The notes under the pieces were generated by a model. That model had not been told where the DNA came from. It made no database searches and saw only the letters and a list, made by a program, of their open reading frames with translations. A stretch of 5,548 bases of DNA from the NCBI GenBank assembly GCA_020201485.1, contig JAIVGT010000069.1:1-5548 (forward strand). The letters run 5' to 3'. Numbering within the stretch: the stretch's first letter is position 1; every line of letters starts with the position of its first letter. The DNA comes from Halobacteriales archaeon. Lineage in GTDB: Archaea; Thermoplasmatota; SW-10-69-26; JACQPN01; JAIVGT01. Both the position numbers and the translations under genes were made by a program. Shown in pieces: positions 1 to 5,490 of the stretch.

Positions 1-311
1 AACTGGCTGCCGTCCACGGCGGTGAGCGTGATGCACAGGTACTCGTATTCCCCGTAGGTGTAGGAGCACGTGATGCTCTCGGTCGCGGTGATGGTGGTCG
101 TGCTGCTCGACGCGCCGGTCAGCGTGACCACGACCGGGTGCGGGAAGGCGTTGAAGATCTCGCCGCGATAGGCCACGGTGACAACGTCGGCGCCGCTCGC
201 GCCCTGCGCCACGCCCGTCGCGCTCCACGGGGCCCAGTGGAAGAACGCGTCCGCCGGCGGGGCGACGCTGAGCAGGACCAACGCGACGGGCAGCACGGCG
301 AGGAGCTTCAT
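1..311 (-). CDS. Small secreted protein, copy A (3' end beyond window)
   Basis: An open frame runs on the minus strand from ATG at 311 to the left window edge, giving 103 residues with no stop, so the C-terminus is missing. Residues 1-22 form a clear Sec signal peptide: Lys2, a Leu/Val/Ala-rich core and a probable cleavage site after A-D-A (20-22). The mature protein begins FFHWAPWS and then becomes rich in Thr, Val, Ser and Tyr, which suggests a beta-sheet exported domain. Cys82 and Cys93 could form a disulfide; the neighbouring paralog has no cysteine. The body aligns loosely with copy B (385-819): TGVA near residue 32, then P-hP-V-hVTLT around 57-65. The first 29 codons are identical in DNA to copy B. 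It starts 73 bp downstream of copy B's stop, in the same orientation. No upstream in-frame signal-like start competes. I do not recognise the family; export is well supported, function unknown. Confidence 0.75.
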   Translation of the reverse strand, partial: MKLLAVLPVALVLLSVAPPADAFFHWAPWSATGVAQGASGADVVTVAYRGEIFNAFPHPVVVTLTGASSSTTTITATESITCSYTYGEYEYLCITLTAVDGSQ

Positions 312-332
312 GGCGCGCACCGCGTGCGCACC
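225..332 (-). repeat. 108-bp perfect direct repeat, unit 1 (5' end of copy A)
   Basis: Every base matches positions 733-840 at a constant offset of 508. The unit covers 21 bp of leader plus codons 1-29 of the secreted protein (M1 to W29). Identity stops sharply at codon 30: Ser is AGC in copy A and TCC in copy B. Beyond that the coding sequences are clearly diverged. The leader part contains the 8-bp palindrome GTGCGCAC (324-331). Confidence 0.95.
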
Positions 333-348
333 AGGCTGGCCCGCCATG

Positions 349-368
349 AAGGTTGCCATGCGAGCGTG
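349..368 (-). promoter_or_regulatory. Conserved upstream element of copy A (candidate promoter)
   Basis: Read on the minus strand, CACGCTCG, 6 variable bases, then AACCTT ends 38 nt before the copy A start. The same two boxes, with the same spacing and distance, lie before copy B at 857-876, although the bases between and after them differ. Conserved boxes within diverged sequence suggest a functional upstream signal. Neither box is a canonical archaeal TATA/BRE, so the promoter call is an inference. Confidence 0.35.
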
Positions 369-384
369 GCTGGGAGCGCTTCCG

Positions 385-819
385 TCAGAAGGGCTGGTCG
401 ATGACGGCGACGGCGAACGTCAGGCCGTTGAACGTGCCCTGGACCGCGCTCGTGAACTGCCGGGGGTACTCCGTGGCGTACTGGTAGCCGGTGGCGGTGA
501 GCTGAACGCTCGGGTCGTTGCTGCGCAGCGTGACGCCGAGCAGCTCCTGGTAGCTCCCGTCGTACAGGTCCTGGAAGGTCTCGGCGCCGAGGAACGTCTT
601 CGTGATGGTGCTCGCGCCGTTCGTGAGCGTGACCGTGACCGGGAACGGATAGGGATAGCCGGTGATGCCCGCATACCGCAGCGTCATGGCGTAGGCCGTG
701 CCGTCCGCGGCGTAGGCCACGCCCGTGCCGGACCACGGGGCCCAGTGGAAGAACGCGTCCGCCGGCGGGGCGACGCTGAGCAGGACCAACGCGACGGGCA
801 GCACGGCGAGGAGCTTCAT
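385..819 (-). CDS. Small secreted protein, copy B (complete paralog)
   Basis: A 144-residue protein starting at ATG 819 and ending at TGA 385-387. I chose the internal Met because it begins a textbook Sec signal peptide (MKLLAVLPVALVLLSVAPPADA, cleaved after ADA at 20-22) and is the start shared with copy A; an upstream in-frame ATG at 858 would add 13 residues that are not signal-like. The mature part begins FFHWAPWSGTGVAY and is rich in Thr, Tyr, Val and Gly, with VTVTLT at 61-66, which suggests a small beta-sandwich-like extracellular domain. It has no cysteine, no lipobox and no C-terminal membrane anchor, so it is probably released or held non-covalently at the surface. It lies 61 bp downstream of the reductase stop in the same orientation and carries the same upstream boxes as copy A, so it may have its own promoter. 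The family is not recognised. Confidence 0.8.
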   Translation of the reverse strand: MKLLAVLPVALVLLSVAPPADAFFHWAPWSGTGVAYAADGTAYAMTLRYAGITGYPYPFPVTVTLTNGASTITKTFLGAETFQDLYDGSYQELLGVTLRSNDPSVQLTATGYQYATEYPRQFTSAVQGTFNGLTFAVAVIDQPF

Positions 820-840
820 GGCGCGCACCGCGTGCGCACC
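733..840 (-). repeat. 108-bp perfect direct repeat, unit 2 (5' end of copy B)
   Basis: Second unit of the direct repeat, identical to 225-332. It includes the 21-bp leader (palindrome GTGCGCAC at 832-839), the complete signal peptide and the FFHWAPW segment at the mature N-terminus. There is not one synonymous difference over 29 codons although the rest of the two genes has diverged, so this segment has been copied recently or is being homogenised. Confidence 0.95.
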
Positions 841-856
841 GGGCCCGGCACGCTTC

Positions 857-876
857 AAGGTTCTCGTCCGAGCGTG
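857..876 (-). promoter_or_regulatory. Conserved upstream element of copy B (candidate promoter)
   Basis: Minus-strand CACGCTCG, 6 nt, AACCTT, matching 349-368 at an offset of exactly 508 and ending 38 nt before the copy B ATG at 819. It sits in the 61-bp gap after the reductase stop (881-883), so copy B could be transcribed separately from the reductase. The role is inferred from conservation between two paralogs only. Confidence 0.35.
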
Positions 877-880
877 CGCG

Positions 881-2005
881 CTACCACGAGTAATCCTTGC
901 TCAGCGCCAGCGCGCGGTAGATGCTGAGGAGGTCGGGCATCTTCGTCAGGTTGGCCAGGCCGGCCTTGAGCACGGCGGTGAAGTACTTGCCTTTGGGCTC
1001 GCCGTCGCCGACGCGCACGACATCGGGCAGCCAGCGGCTGAACTTGTTGATGTCCTCGTTGTCCTGCTCGGTGATGAAGTGGATGGCGCGGCGGAAGCTC
1101 TTGTCCATGATGGGGTGGGTCATGATGCGCTGGTTGTACTCCGCGACCTTGCCCTGCGCGACGCAGTCGGCCAGGATCTCGGCGCCGAGGATGGTGGCGC
1201 AGATGCCGCCCTTCGTGACCGGGTTCGTCATGCCCCCGCTGTCGCCGACGAGGAGCACGTTGTTGCGCGGCCCGCCCTGGACCTTCGTGCCGCTGAAGCC
1301 GATGGGATAGGCCTCCTTCTGCGCCACGCTGCCCCCGACCTTCTTGTCCGCCATGAACGCGTCGAGGCGCTTCCAGTCCCCGGCCGGGTCGTCGGCGAGC
1401 AGGCCGACGTTCATCGTGTCGCCCTTGGGGAAGACCCATGCGTACTCGCTGCAGTAGCGCTTGTCCGTGTAGAACTCCAGCCAGTCGCTGGTGAAGCTGC
1501 TGCCCTTGACCCGGTACTGGATGCCGAGCTTCACGTCCACCTTCGCGTCCGGGACGAGCGTCTTGCGCGTCACGCTGCCCGGGCCGTCCGCTCCGATGAC
1601 GAGGTCCGCGTCCTTGGCGAAGCCCTTCAATTCCTCGGGCGTGACCTTGTGGCCCAGCTCGAGCGTGCCGCCCTGCTTCTGGAACTTCTCCGCCATCGCC
1701 GGGATCCACGTCTTGCGCTCGATGGTGTAGCAGCGCTGCTTCACCTCGAGGAGCTTACCGTCCGGGAGCCACCAGTGCGCGCCCTGGAAGATCTGCGCGC
1801 AGTGCTTCATGGAGTCGAAGGCGGTGAAGCGCGACAGGTTGCGGTGCGAGATGCCCTCGCCGCACAGCGTGGTGTACGGCTCGTCCGCCATCTCGTAAGC
1901 CGTGATGCGGTACTCGGCATCCTTGGGCTTCGTCTGCTGGAGCTGCAGGCCGGTGATGACCCCGGCGAGCCCGCCGCCCACGATGCGGATGTCGAGGGAG
2001 CGCAC
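881..2005 (-). CDS. Geranylgeranyl reductase family flavoprotein (archaeal lipid reductase)
   Basis: A 374-residue FAD-dependent oxidoreductase. Family members saturate the geranylgeranyl chains of archaeal ether lipids (digeranylgeranylglycerophospholipid reductase), usually at the inner face of the membrane. Visible motifs are: an N-terminal dinucleotide-binding loop IVGGGLAG (8-15) after a beta strand; CGEGIS (48-53), matching the family's conserved Cys-x-Glu-Gly region near the flavin; GADGPGSVTR (138-147), the usual second FAD motif; a Y-x-W-x-FPKGD segment ending at 196 followed by NVG (199-201), typical of this family; YPIGF (233-237); and GDSGGMTNPVTKGGI (254-268), the third FAD-contact motif. 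The GTG start at 2005 places the first strand directly at the N-terminus as the family expects; upstream in-frame sequence has no ATG and is not protein-like. The length is slightly below the roughly 390-450 residues usual for the family. No Shine-Dalgarno motif is visible, and a TATA-like box lies 28 nt upstream. A paralog acting on another isoprenoid, such as a quinone side chain, cannot be excluded. Confidence 0.9.
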   Translation of the reverse strand: MRSLDIRIVGGGLAGVITGLQLQQTKPKDAEYRITAYEMADEPYTTLCGEGISHRNLSRFTAFDSMKHCAQIFQGAHWWLPDGKLLEVKQRCYTIERKTWIPAMAEKFQKQGGTLELGHKVTPEELKGFAKDADLVIGADGPGSVTRKTLVPDAKVDVKLGIQYRVKGSSFTSDWLEFYTDKRYCSEYAWVFPKGDTMNVGLLADDPAGDWKRLDAFMADKKVGGSVAQKEAYPIGFSGTKVQGGPRNNVLLVGDSGGMTNPVTKGGICATILGAEILADCVAQGKVAEYNQRIMTHPIMDKSFRRAIHFITEQDNEDINKFSRWLPDVVRVGDGEPKGKYFTAVLKAGLANLTKMPDLLSIYRALALSKDYSW

Positions 2006-2029
2006 GGTTCCGCCGAAGGGGGCATGGGC

Positions 2030-2036
2030 TATAATA
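2030..2036. promoter_or_regulatory. Shared TATA-like box for divergent reductase and dph5 genes
   Basis: TATAATA on the plus strand (TATTATA on the minus) is the only 7-base A/T run in this 52-bp intergenic region. Its centre (2033) lies 25 nt before the dph5 GTG and 28 nt before the reductase GTG. Archaeal TATA boxes are centred about 26-27 nt before the transcription start, so both messages would begin at or next to their start codons. On the minus strand the box is preceded by a purine run, GGGAAGG, like a BRE. The plus side has GCATGGGC, a weaker match. Neither gene has a Shine-Dalgarno motif, which supports leaderless transcripts. Confidence 0.65.
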
Positions 2037-2057
2037 CCTTCCCTGGCATCCCCGCGC

Positions 2058-2828
2058 GTGGGCTCCCTGACCTTCGTCGGCCTCGGCTTGCACGACGCGC
2101 GCGACGTCAGCCTGCGCGGGCTTTCCGTCATCCAGGCCGCGGACCACGTGTTCCTGGAGACGTACACCAGCCTGCTGCAGGGCGCGGACAAGGTCGCCAA
2201 GGAATGGGGCAAGCCGGTCGTGCGGCTCACGCGCGCGCAGGTCGAGGACGGCAGCATGCTGCTCGACGCGGCGCGCGCCGGCAGCGCCGTGCTGTGCGTG
2301 GTCGGGGACAGCATGAGCGCGACGACGCACGTCGAGCTGCGCGTGCGCGCGGCGAAGGAGGGCATCGCGACGCGCCTCGTGCCCGGGGCCAGCATCCTCA
2401 CCGCGGCTGCGGGATTGCTCGGCCTGCAGAGCTACAAGTTCGGCCGCGTGACCACGCTCGCCTTCCCCCACGGGCAGTACCTGGCGGAGAGCCCGGCCGA
2501 GGTCATCGCGCAGAACCGGGAGCGCGGCCTGCACACCCTCGTGCTCCTCGACCTGGACGCGGAGAAGGGGCGCTACATGAGCGCGAGCGAGGGCACGCGC
2601 GTCCTGCTCGGCATCGCGAAGCGCCGGCCGGAGCTCGGGCTGAGCGCGGACACGCTGGCGTGCGCCGTGGCCCGCGCCGGCAGCGACGCGCCCCTGGTGC
2701 GCGCGGCGACGCTGCGGGAGCTGGCGCAGCTCGACCTCGGCCCGCCGCTGCACTGCCTCGTCGTGCCGGGGCAGCTGCACGACCTGGAGCAGGAGGCGCT
2801 GCGCGTGCTCGCCGGGCTCCCCGCCTAG
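2058..2828 (+). CDS. dph5: Diphthine synthase (diphthamide biosynthesis methyltransferase)
   Basis: A 256-residue SAM-dependent methyltransferase of the tetrapyrrole-methylase fold. In archaea Dph5 methylates the 3-amino-3-carboxypropyl-histidine of elongation factor 2, the second step of diphthamide synthesis. Diagnostic segments are: LTFVGLGLHDARDVSLRGL near the N-terminus (4-22, matching the family's VGLGLxDxxDIS); ETYTS (34-38); VVGDSMSATTHVELRVRA (81-98), the SAM-loop region; GASILTAA (110-117); GLQSYKFGRVTTLAFP (122-137); and HTLVLLDLD (159-167) followed by YMSASEG. The length is normal. The GTG start at 2058 gives an N-terminus level with family members that begin M-LTFVGLG, and it is 25 nt from the TATA-like box, consistent with a leaderless message. 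One oddity: the usual Pro of the GDP-x-x-ATTH motif is Ser here (Ser85). The gene ends at TAG 2826-2828 and may be co-transcribed with the small ORF that starts 39 bp later. Confidence 0.95.
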   Translation: MGSLTFVGLGLHDARDVSLRGLSVIQAADHVFLETYTSLLQGADKVAKEWGKPVVRLTRAQVEDGSMLLDAARAGSAVLCVVGDSMSATTHVELRVRAAKEGIATRLVPGASILTAAAGLLGLQSYKFGRVTTLAFPHGQYLAESPAEVIAQNRERGLHTLVLLDLDAEKGRYMSASEGTRVLLGIAKRRPELGLSADTLACAVARAGSDAPLVRAATLRELAQLDLGPPLHCLVVPGQLHDLEQEALRVLAGLPA

Positions 2829-2844
2829 TCCCACAAACGTCAAG

Positions 2845-2867
2845 GCCCGCGCGGGCGAGCCTCGCCC
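2845..2867. repeat. Overlapping palindromes abutting the small-ORF start
   Basis: GCCCGCGCGGGC at 2845-2856 is a perfect 12-bp palindrome. It overlaps a second inverted repeat, GGGCGAG/CTCGCCC (2853-2859 and 2861-2867, one-base centre), which ends exactly before the ATG at 2868. In RNA the two would be alternative hairpins, either of which sits next to the start codon. They could also be the 3' end structure of dph5 or a protein-binding site. No T-rich tract follows, so I do not call a terminator. Confidence 0.4.
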
Positions 2868-3041
2868 ATGCCGCGCAAGAAGCACATCGGAGCCGAGCAA
2901 GGGCGCAAGTCGCGGGAGGAGCAGGAGCGGCTCAACCTGGAGGGAGGCAAGCGCCGCCCAGGCCCGGCGGCGCAGCGCACCTGGCGGCCCATGCCCACGG
3001 CGAAGCAGAGCGACCAGGGCGACCGCCCGGCGCGGCCGTGA
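2868..3041 (+). CDS. Hypothetical small basic protein (57 aa)
   Basis: ATG 2868 to TGA 3039-3041 encodes 57 residues. The first half is highly charged and probably helical (MPRKKHIGAEQGRKSREEQ, then ERLNLEGGKRR to residue 30). The second half is Pro/Arg/Gln-rich and probably disordered. There is no hydrophobic segment, signal peptide or cysteine. Nearly all codons end in G or C, as in the neighbouring real genes, and the frame has a clear ATG. It begins 39 bp after the dph5 stop on the same strand, and its stop is one base from the stop of the convergent gene at 3043. An AT-richer patch (CACAAACGT, 2832-2840) about 32 nt upstream could be a weak promoter. Nucleic-acid or ribosome binding would fit the composition, but I do not recognise a family. 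High GC makes chance ORFs common, so its reality is only moderately supported. Confidence 0.5.
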   Translation: MPRKKHIGAEQGRKSREEQERLNLEGGKRRPGPAAQRTWRPMPTAKQSDQGDRPARP

Positions 3042-3042
3042 G

Positions 3043-4407
3043 CTACGCGTCCACGAACAGCGCCGCGCCCCGCGGGCTCGTCACGCCGTTCCCCACGCCC
3101 GGGTAGCCGCCGTAGTCGTCCACGCCCCCGGCGTCGAGGAAGGCCGCGGCGCTGGAGCTGTCCACGCTGCCGAAGGCCTGGCTGGCGATGCGGTACGTGT
3201 CCGCGCCGGCGAGGTCGGTGAAGCCCGCGACCCCGGCGAGGATGGCTGCGCCCAAGCCGAAGCGCTCCGTCGCATCGCACCGGCCGCTGTCGGCGTTGTG
3301 GATGCCGCCCGCCGGGCTGCGGTGGATGTACTGGTCGCCGCCTTGGGCGTCGAGGAAGTAGCCCGCGCCCCCGAGGTCGGCAGAGCCCGGGCCCTCGCGC
3401 ATGACGTTGTACACGTCGTTCCCGGCGAGGTCGAAGAGCGCGCCCGCGCCGGCGACGTGGCCGTTGCTCTGCGCCAGCGTCTTGCCGTTGTACACGTCGT
3501 CGCCCGTCACGTCCACGAGCATGCCGGCCCCGCCCGTGCCCGCGCCCTGGATGACGATGCGCCGGACGATGGGCTCCGTGGTGCAGCGCGTGTCGCGGCC
3601 GCGCGGCGCCTTGGCCACGCCGTACACGTCGTTGCCCGTGAGGTCGAGGCTGAGGGCGGCGGTGAAGGCGAAGTTCGCGTCCTGCATCTCGCAGCCCACG
3701 GCGAGCCCGCCCAGGTCGTACTGGCACGTGCCCGGGTCGGTGTCGATGGGGCCTTGGGCGATGATGCTGCCCCCGGCGTTGTTGTCGTACACGTCGTTGC
3801 CGCCGATGTCGAGGATGAGCACGGCGTCCTTCGCGTACAGGGTGTCGCCGAGCAGCGGGTCGAGCACGAGCACGGGCGCGAGGTCCACGAGGGGTGGGCC
3901 TGCGACGCGCAGGTCCAGGGACAGGGAAGCGCGGTACGCCTGGAGCGCGGGCAGGGCCTCGTCCACCGCCTGCGCGACCGTGACCTCGGCCTGGCGAACG
4001 AGGGCGGCATCGGCGCGCTGCGCGGTGCGGAGCGACGCGGGGTCGGAGGGGTGGAGCGCCGCGTGCCAGAGCTCCGCGTCGCCGATGCCGGCGAACGCCT
4101 GATCGCGCATCGCCTGGGCCTGGCCGAGCGCGCCGAGGAGCCGCACCGCGGGCTGGGCGAGCGCCGGGTCGAGCGCATCGAGCACGCCGAGCGCTCCGGG
4201 CGCGCGCTGCACGCCGAGGCGCGCGTCCCACGCCTGGACCGCGTCGCGCAGGCTGGGCGGGGCGTCGAGCGGCGCGGGCTGGACGTGCCAGGCATCGGCC
4301 AGCCGCGGGGCGAGCCTCTCCTGAGGCCCCGGAGCGGGCCAGGCGGCGAGGGCCGCGGAGCTGCCGAGGAGGACGAGCAGGCCGAGCGCGAGGAGGCGGC
4401 GGGTCAC
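3043..4407 (-). CDS. Secreted repeat protein with GNDxY solenoid-like repeats
   Basis: A 454-residue exported protein. The start is GTG at 4407 because it opens a good Sec signal peptide (TRRLLALGLLVLLGSSAALA, cleavage near residues 20-22); sequence further upstream in frame is not signal-like and lacks a better start. Residues about 25-165 are Ala/Leu/Gln-rich and look helical. From 197 to the end there are seven copies of hhhDhxGNDxY: 197-207, 252-262, 296-306, 323-333, 350-360, 395-405 and 422-432, plus a half unit at 449-454 where the protein stops. The conserved Asp/Asn and Tyr and the Gly-rich linkers suggest a repetitive beta structure, possibly binding calcium through the D-x-x-G-N-D acids; this resembles but does not match RTX nonapeptides. 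Cysteines at 228, 239, 275 and 377 lie in inserts between repeats. There is no membrane anchor. It is divergent from the secreted gene at 4537, with 129 bp between them. Function unknown; adhesion or surface structure is speculation. Confidence 0.85.
   Translation of the reverse strand: MTRRLLALGLLVLLGSSAALAAWPAPGPQERLAPRLADAWHVQPAPLDAPPSLRDAVQAWDARLGVQRAPGALGVLDALDPALAQPAVRLLGALGQAQAMRDQAFAGIGDAELWHAALHPSDPASLRTAQRADAALVRQAEVTVAQAVDEALPALQAYRASLSLDLRVAGPPLVDLAPVLVLDPLLGDTLYAKDAVLILDIGGNDVYDNNAGGSIIAQGPIDTDPGTCQYDLGGLAVGCEMQDANFAFTAALSLDLTGNDVYGVAKAPRGRDTRCTTEPIVRRIVIQGAGTGGAGMLVDVTGDDVYNGKTLAQSNGHVAGAGALFDLAGNDVYNVMREGPGSADLGGAGYFLDAQGGDQYIHRSPAGGIHNADSGRCDATERFGLGAAILAGVAGFTDLAGADTYRIASQAFGSVDSSSAAAFLDAGGVDDYGGYPGVGNGVTSPRGAALFVDA
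3046..3819 (-). repeat. Protein repeat region, about 7.5 GNDxY units
   Basis: This segment codes for residues 197-454 of the secreted repeat protein. The first Asp of each unit falls at residues 200, 255, 299, 326, 353, 398, 425 and 453, giving steps of 55, 44, 27, 27, 45, 27 and 28. The base period is therefore 27-28 residues. The steps of 44-45 carry an insert of about 17-18 residues, and the 55 step may hold two periods with one degraded unit. At DNA level the units are diverged, so this is an old repeat, not a recent expansion. Confidence 0.8.
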
Positions 4408-4463
4408 GGTGCTTCGGGTGGGGAGCCCGGGGCGCGGCCATGAAGGTGCGCTGGAGACCGTGG

Positions 4464-4479
4464 GCCCATCCGCATGGGC
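4464..4479. promoter_or_regulatory. Inverted repeat in the divergent intergenic region
   Basis: GCCCAT, four bases, ATGGGC forms a perfect 6-bp-arm inverted repeat within the 129-bp region between the divergent secreted genes (4407 minus, 4537 plus). It could be an operator acting on both. The only AT-richer patch nearby is ACAACGTTCTTG (4493-4504), which contains AACGTT and is a poor TATA match. No other signal is evident in 4408-4536. In a GC-rich genome a repeat this short can occur by chance. Confidence 0.25.
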
Positions 4480-4536
4480 ACACGCACGGGCCACAACGTT
4501 CTTGCCCCGGCGTCGGTCTGCACAGCCGGGAACGGC

Positions 4537-5484
4537 ATGGCGGTGCGCTGGTTCGTCGCGGTCGGGCTGGTGGGCGTGCTCGCGTTGGCCGCGCTGGTGC
4601 CGGTCACGGCCTCGGGCCCGGAGCCGGACAGCCACGTGAAGCGCATCGTGTGGCCGTACGGGGCGGACGAGCGCTGGTTCCCCGTGGTCGCAGGGTACCA
4701 GGTCCTGCCCCCGCCCGCGTACTGCGACTTCAACGGCCCGGCCGGGGACGTGCTGTTCCAGGACAGCTTCGAGCGGACCACGCTCGCGCCCTGGGCCCTC
4801 GCCGACCCGGTCGTGACGCACACCGCGCGCAACGAGTGGCACGTCACCCCCGTGCCCGGCTACGGCAGCGACGGCCTGCACCAGGGCGCGGGCAAGCTCT
4901 ACTTCGGCAACGACGACACGAGCCTGTACCGCAACGGCAGCTTCCGCGTCGCCGGCACGGTCCAGGTGCCCATCACGCTCCCCGCCGGGCCCACGCCCTG
5001 GTTCGCCAGCCTGCACACGAAGTGGGCCGCGGAGGGCCTCATCGGCTACGACCACATGTGGATCGAGGCCCAGCCCGCAGATGGCCGCGTGTACATCCTG
5101 TGCACGATGAACCCGCAGGACCGGCCCGACTCCGCGAGCACGGACACGGAGAGCGGCACCTGCTCGCCCTACCACACCGGGCCGTGCCTGGCGGACACAC
5201 GCTGCTATGCCGGGACCCTCGTCACGCCCAACGCGCTTTGCCCGGTCGCGCCCTACCTGTCGCAGGTCGGCAAGGCCGTGGACCCGACCGCTCCCCATTG
5301 GGAGTCGCGCAGCGTGATGATCCCGCCCATCTGGAACGGCCAGACGGTCCTGCTGCGCCTCACCTTCGACTCCGCCGACGGGACCGCGAACCGGTTCCTC
5401 GGCTGGATGGCGGACGACGTGACGGTGAGCAGCGCCGTCGTGCCCTCCCTGACGCTCCCCGGCGGCACCGTGGTCGGGGGCTGA
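4537..5484 (+). CDS. Secreted protein with jelly-roll (MAM/ConA-like) signature
   Basis: A 315-residue exported protein. I start it at ATG 4537 because this opens a Sec signal peptide (M-AVRW, hydrophobic core FVAVGLVGVLALAALVPV, cleavage near TAS-G at 24-27); an in-frame ATG at 4474 would add 21 polar residues before it. The mature part shows a pattern known from bacterial and archaeal MAM/ConA-like extracellular domains: FQDSFE (74-79) followed by a Trp (86); NEWHV (99-103); GAGKLYFGN (117-125); a beta-strand series with HTKW and DHMWIEA (172-178); and a closing strand VLLRLTFDSADG then FLGWMADDVTV (288-298), equivalent to the usual GWYIDDV ending. A Cys-containing insert lies between (Cys189, 209, 217, 223, 235), with Cys63 near the N-terminus; six cysteines suggest disulfides. 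No membrane anchor follows. Such domains often bind carbohydrate or accompany peptidases, but no catalytic motif is visible here. The next gene starts 6 bp after its stop, suggesting an operon. Confidence 0.8.
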   Translation: MAVRWFVAVGLVGVLALAALVPVTASGPEPDSHVKRIVWPYGADERWFPVVAGYQVLPPPAYCDFNGPAGDVLFQDSFERTTLAPWALADPVVTHTARNEWHVTPVPGYGSDGLHQGAGKLYFGNDDTSLYRNGSFRVAGTVQVPITLPAGPTPWFASLHTKWAAEGLIGYDHMWIEAQPADGRVYILCTMNPQDRPDSASTDTESGTCSPYHTGPCLADTRCYAGTLVTPNALCPVAPYLSQVGKAVDPTAPHWESRSVMIPPIWNGQTVLLRLTFDSADGTANRFLGWMADDVTVSSAVVPSLTLPGGTVVGG

Positions 5485-5490
5485 GCCGCG

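Noticed and set aside
820..858. Longer start (ATG 858) for secreted copy B.
   Set aside because: It would put 13 polar residues before a complete signal peptide; copy A shares the ATG at the equivalent of 819.
820..880. Factor-independent terminator after the reductase gene.
   Set aside because: No T-rich tract is visible on the minus strand in the 61-bp gap, so no terminator can be supported.
725..3106. Very long plus-strand open frame antisense to the reductase and overlapping dph5 in another frame.
   Set aside because: It is low-complexity Arg/Ala/Gly/Pro translation typical of wrong frames in GC-rich DNA, and it conflicts with two clearly recognised genes.
3046..3819. RTX calcium-binding nonapeptide repeats.
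   Set aside because: The units are 27-28 residues apart with hhhDhxGNDxY, not contiguous GGxGxDxhx nonapeptides.
4474..4536. Longer start (ATG 4474) for the plus-strand secreted protein.
   Set aside because: It adds 21 residues before the signal peptide core, and this ATG lies inside an inverted repeat.
4408..5298. Upstream in-frame extension of the minus-strand repeat protein, opposite the jelly-roll-like gene.
   Set aside because: The signal peptide starts at GTG 4407. The extension is compositionally biased and antisense to a gene with a coherent signal peptide and domain pattern.
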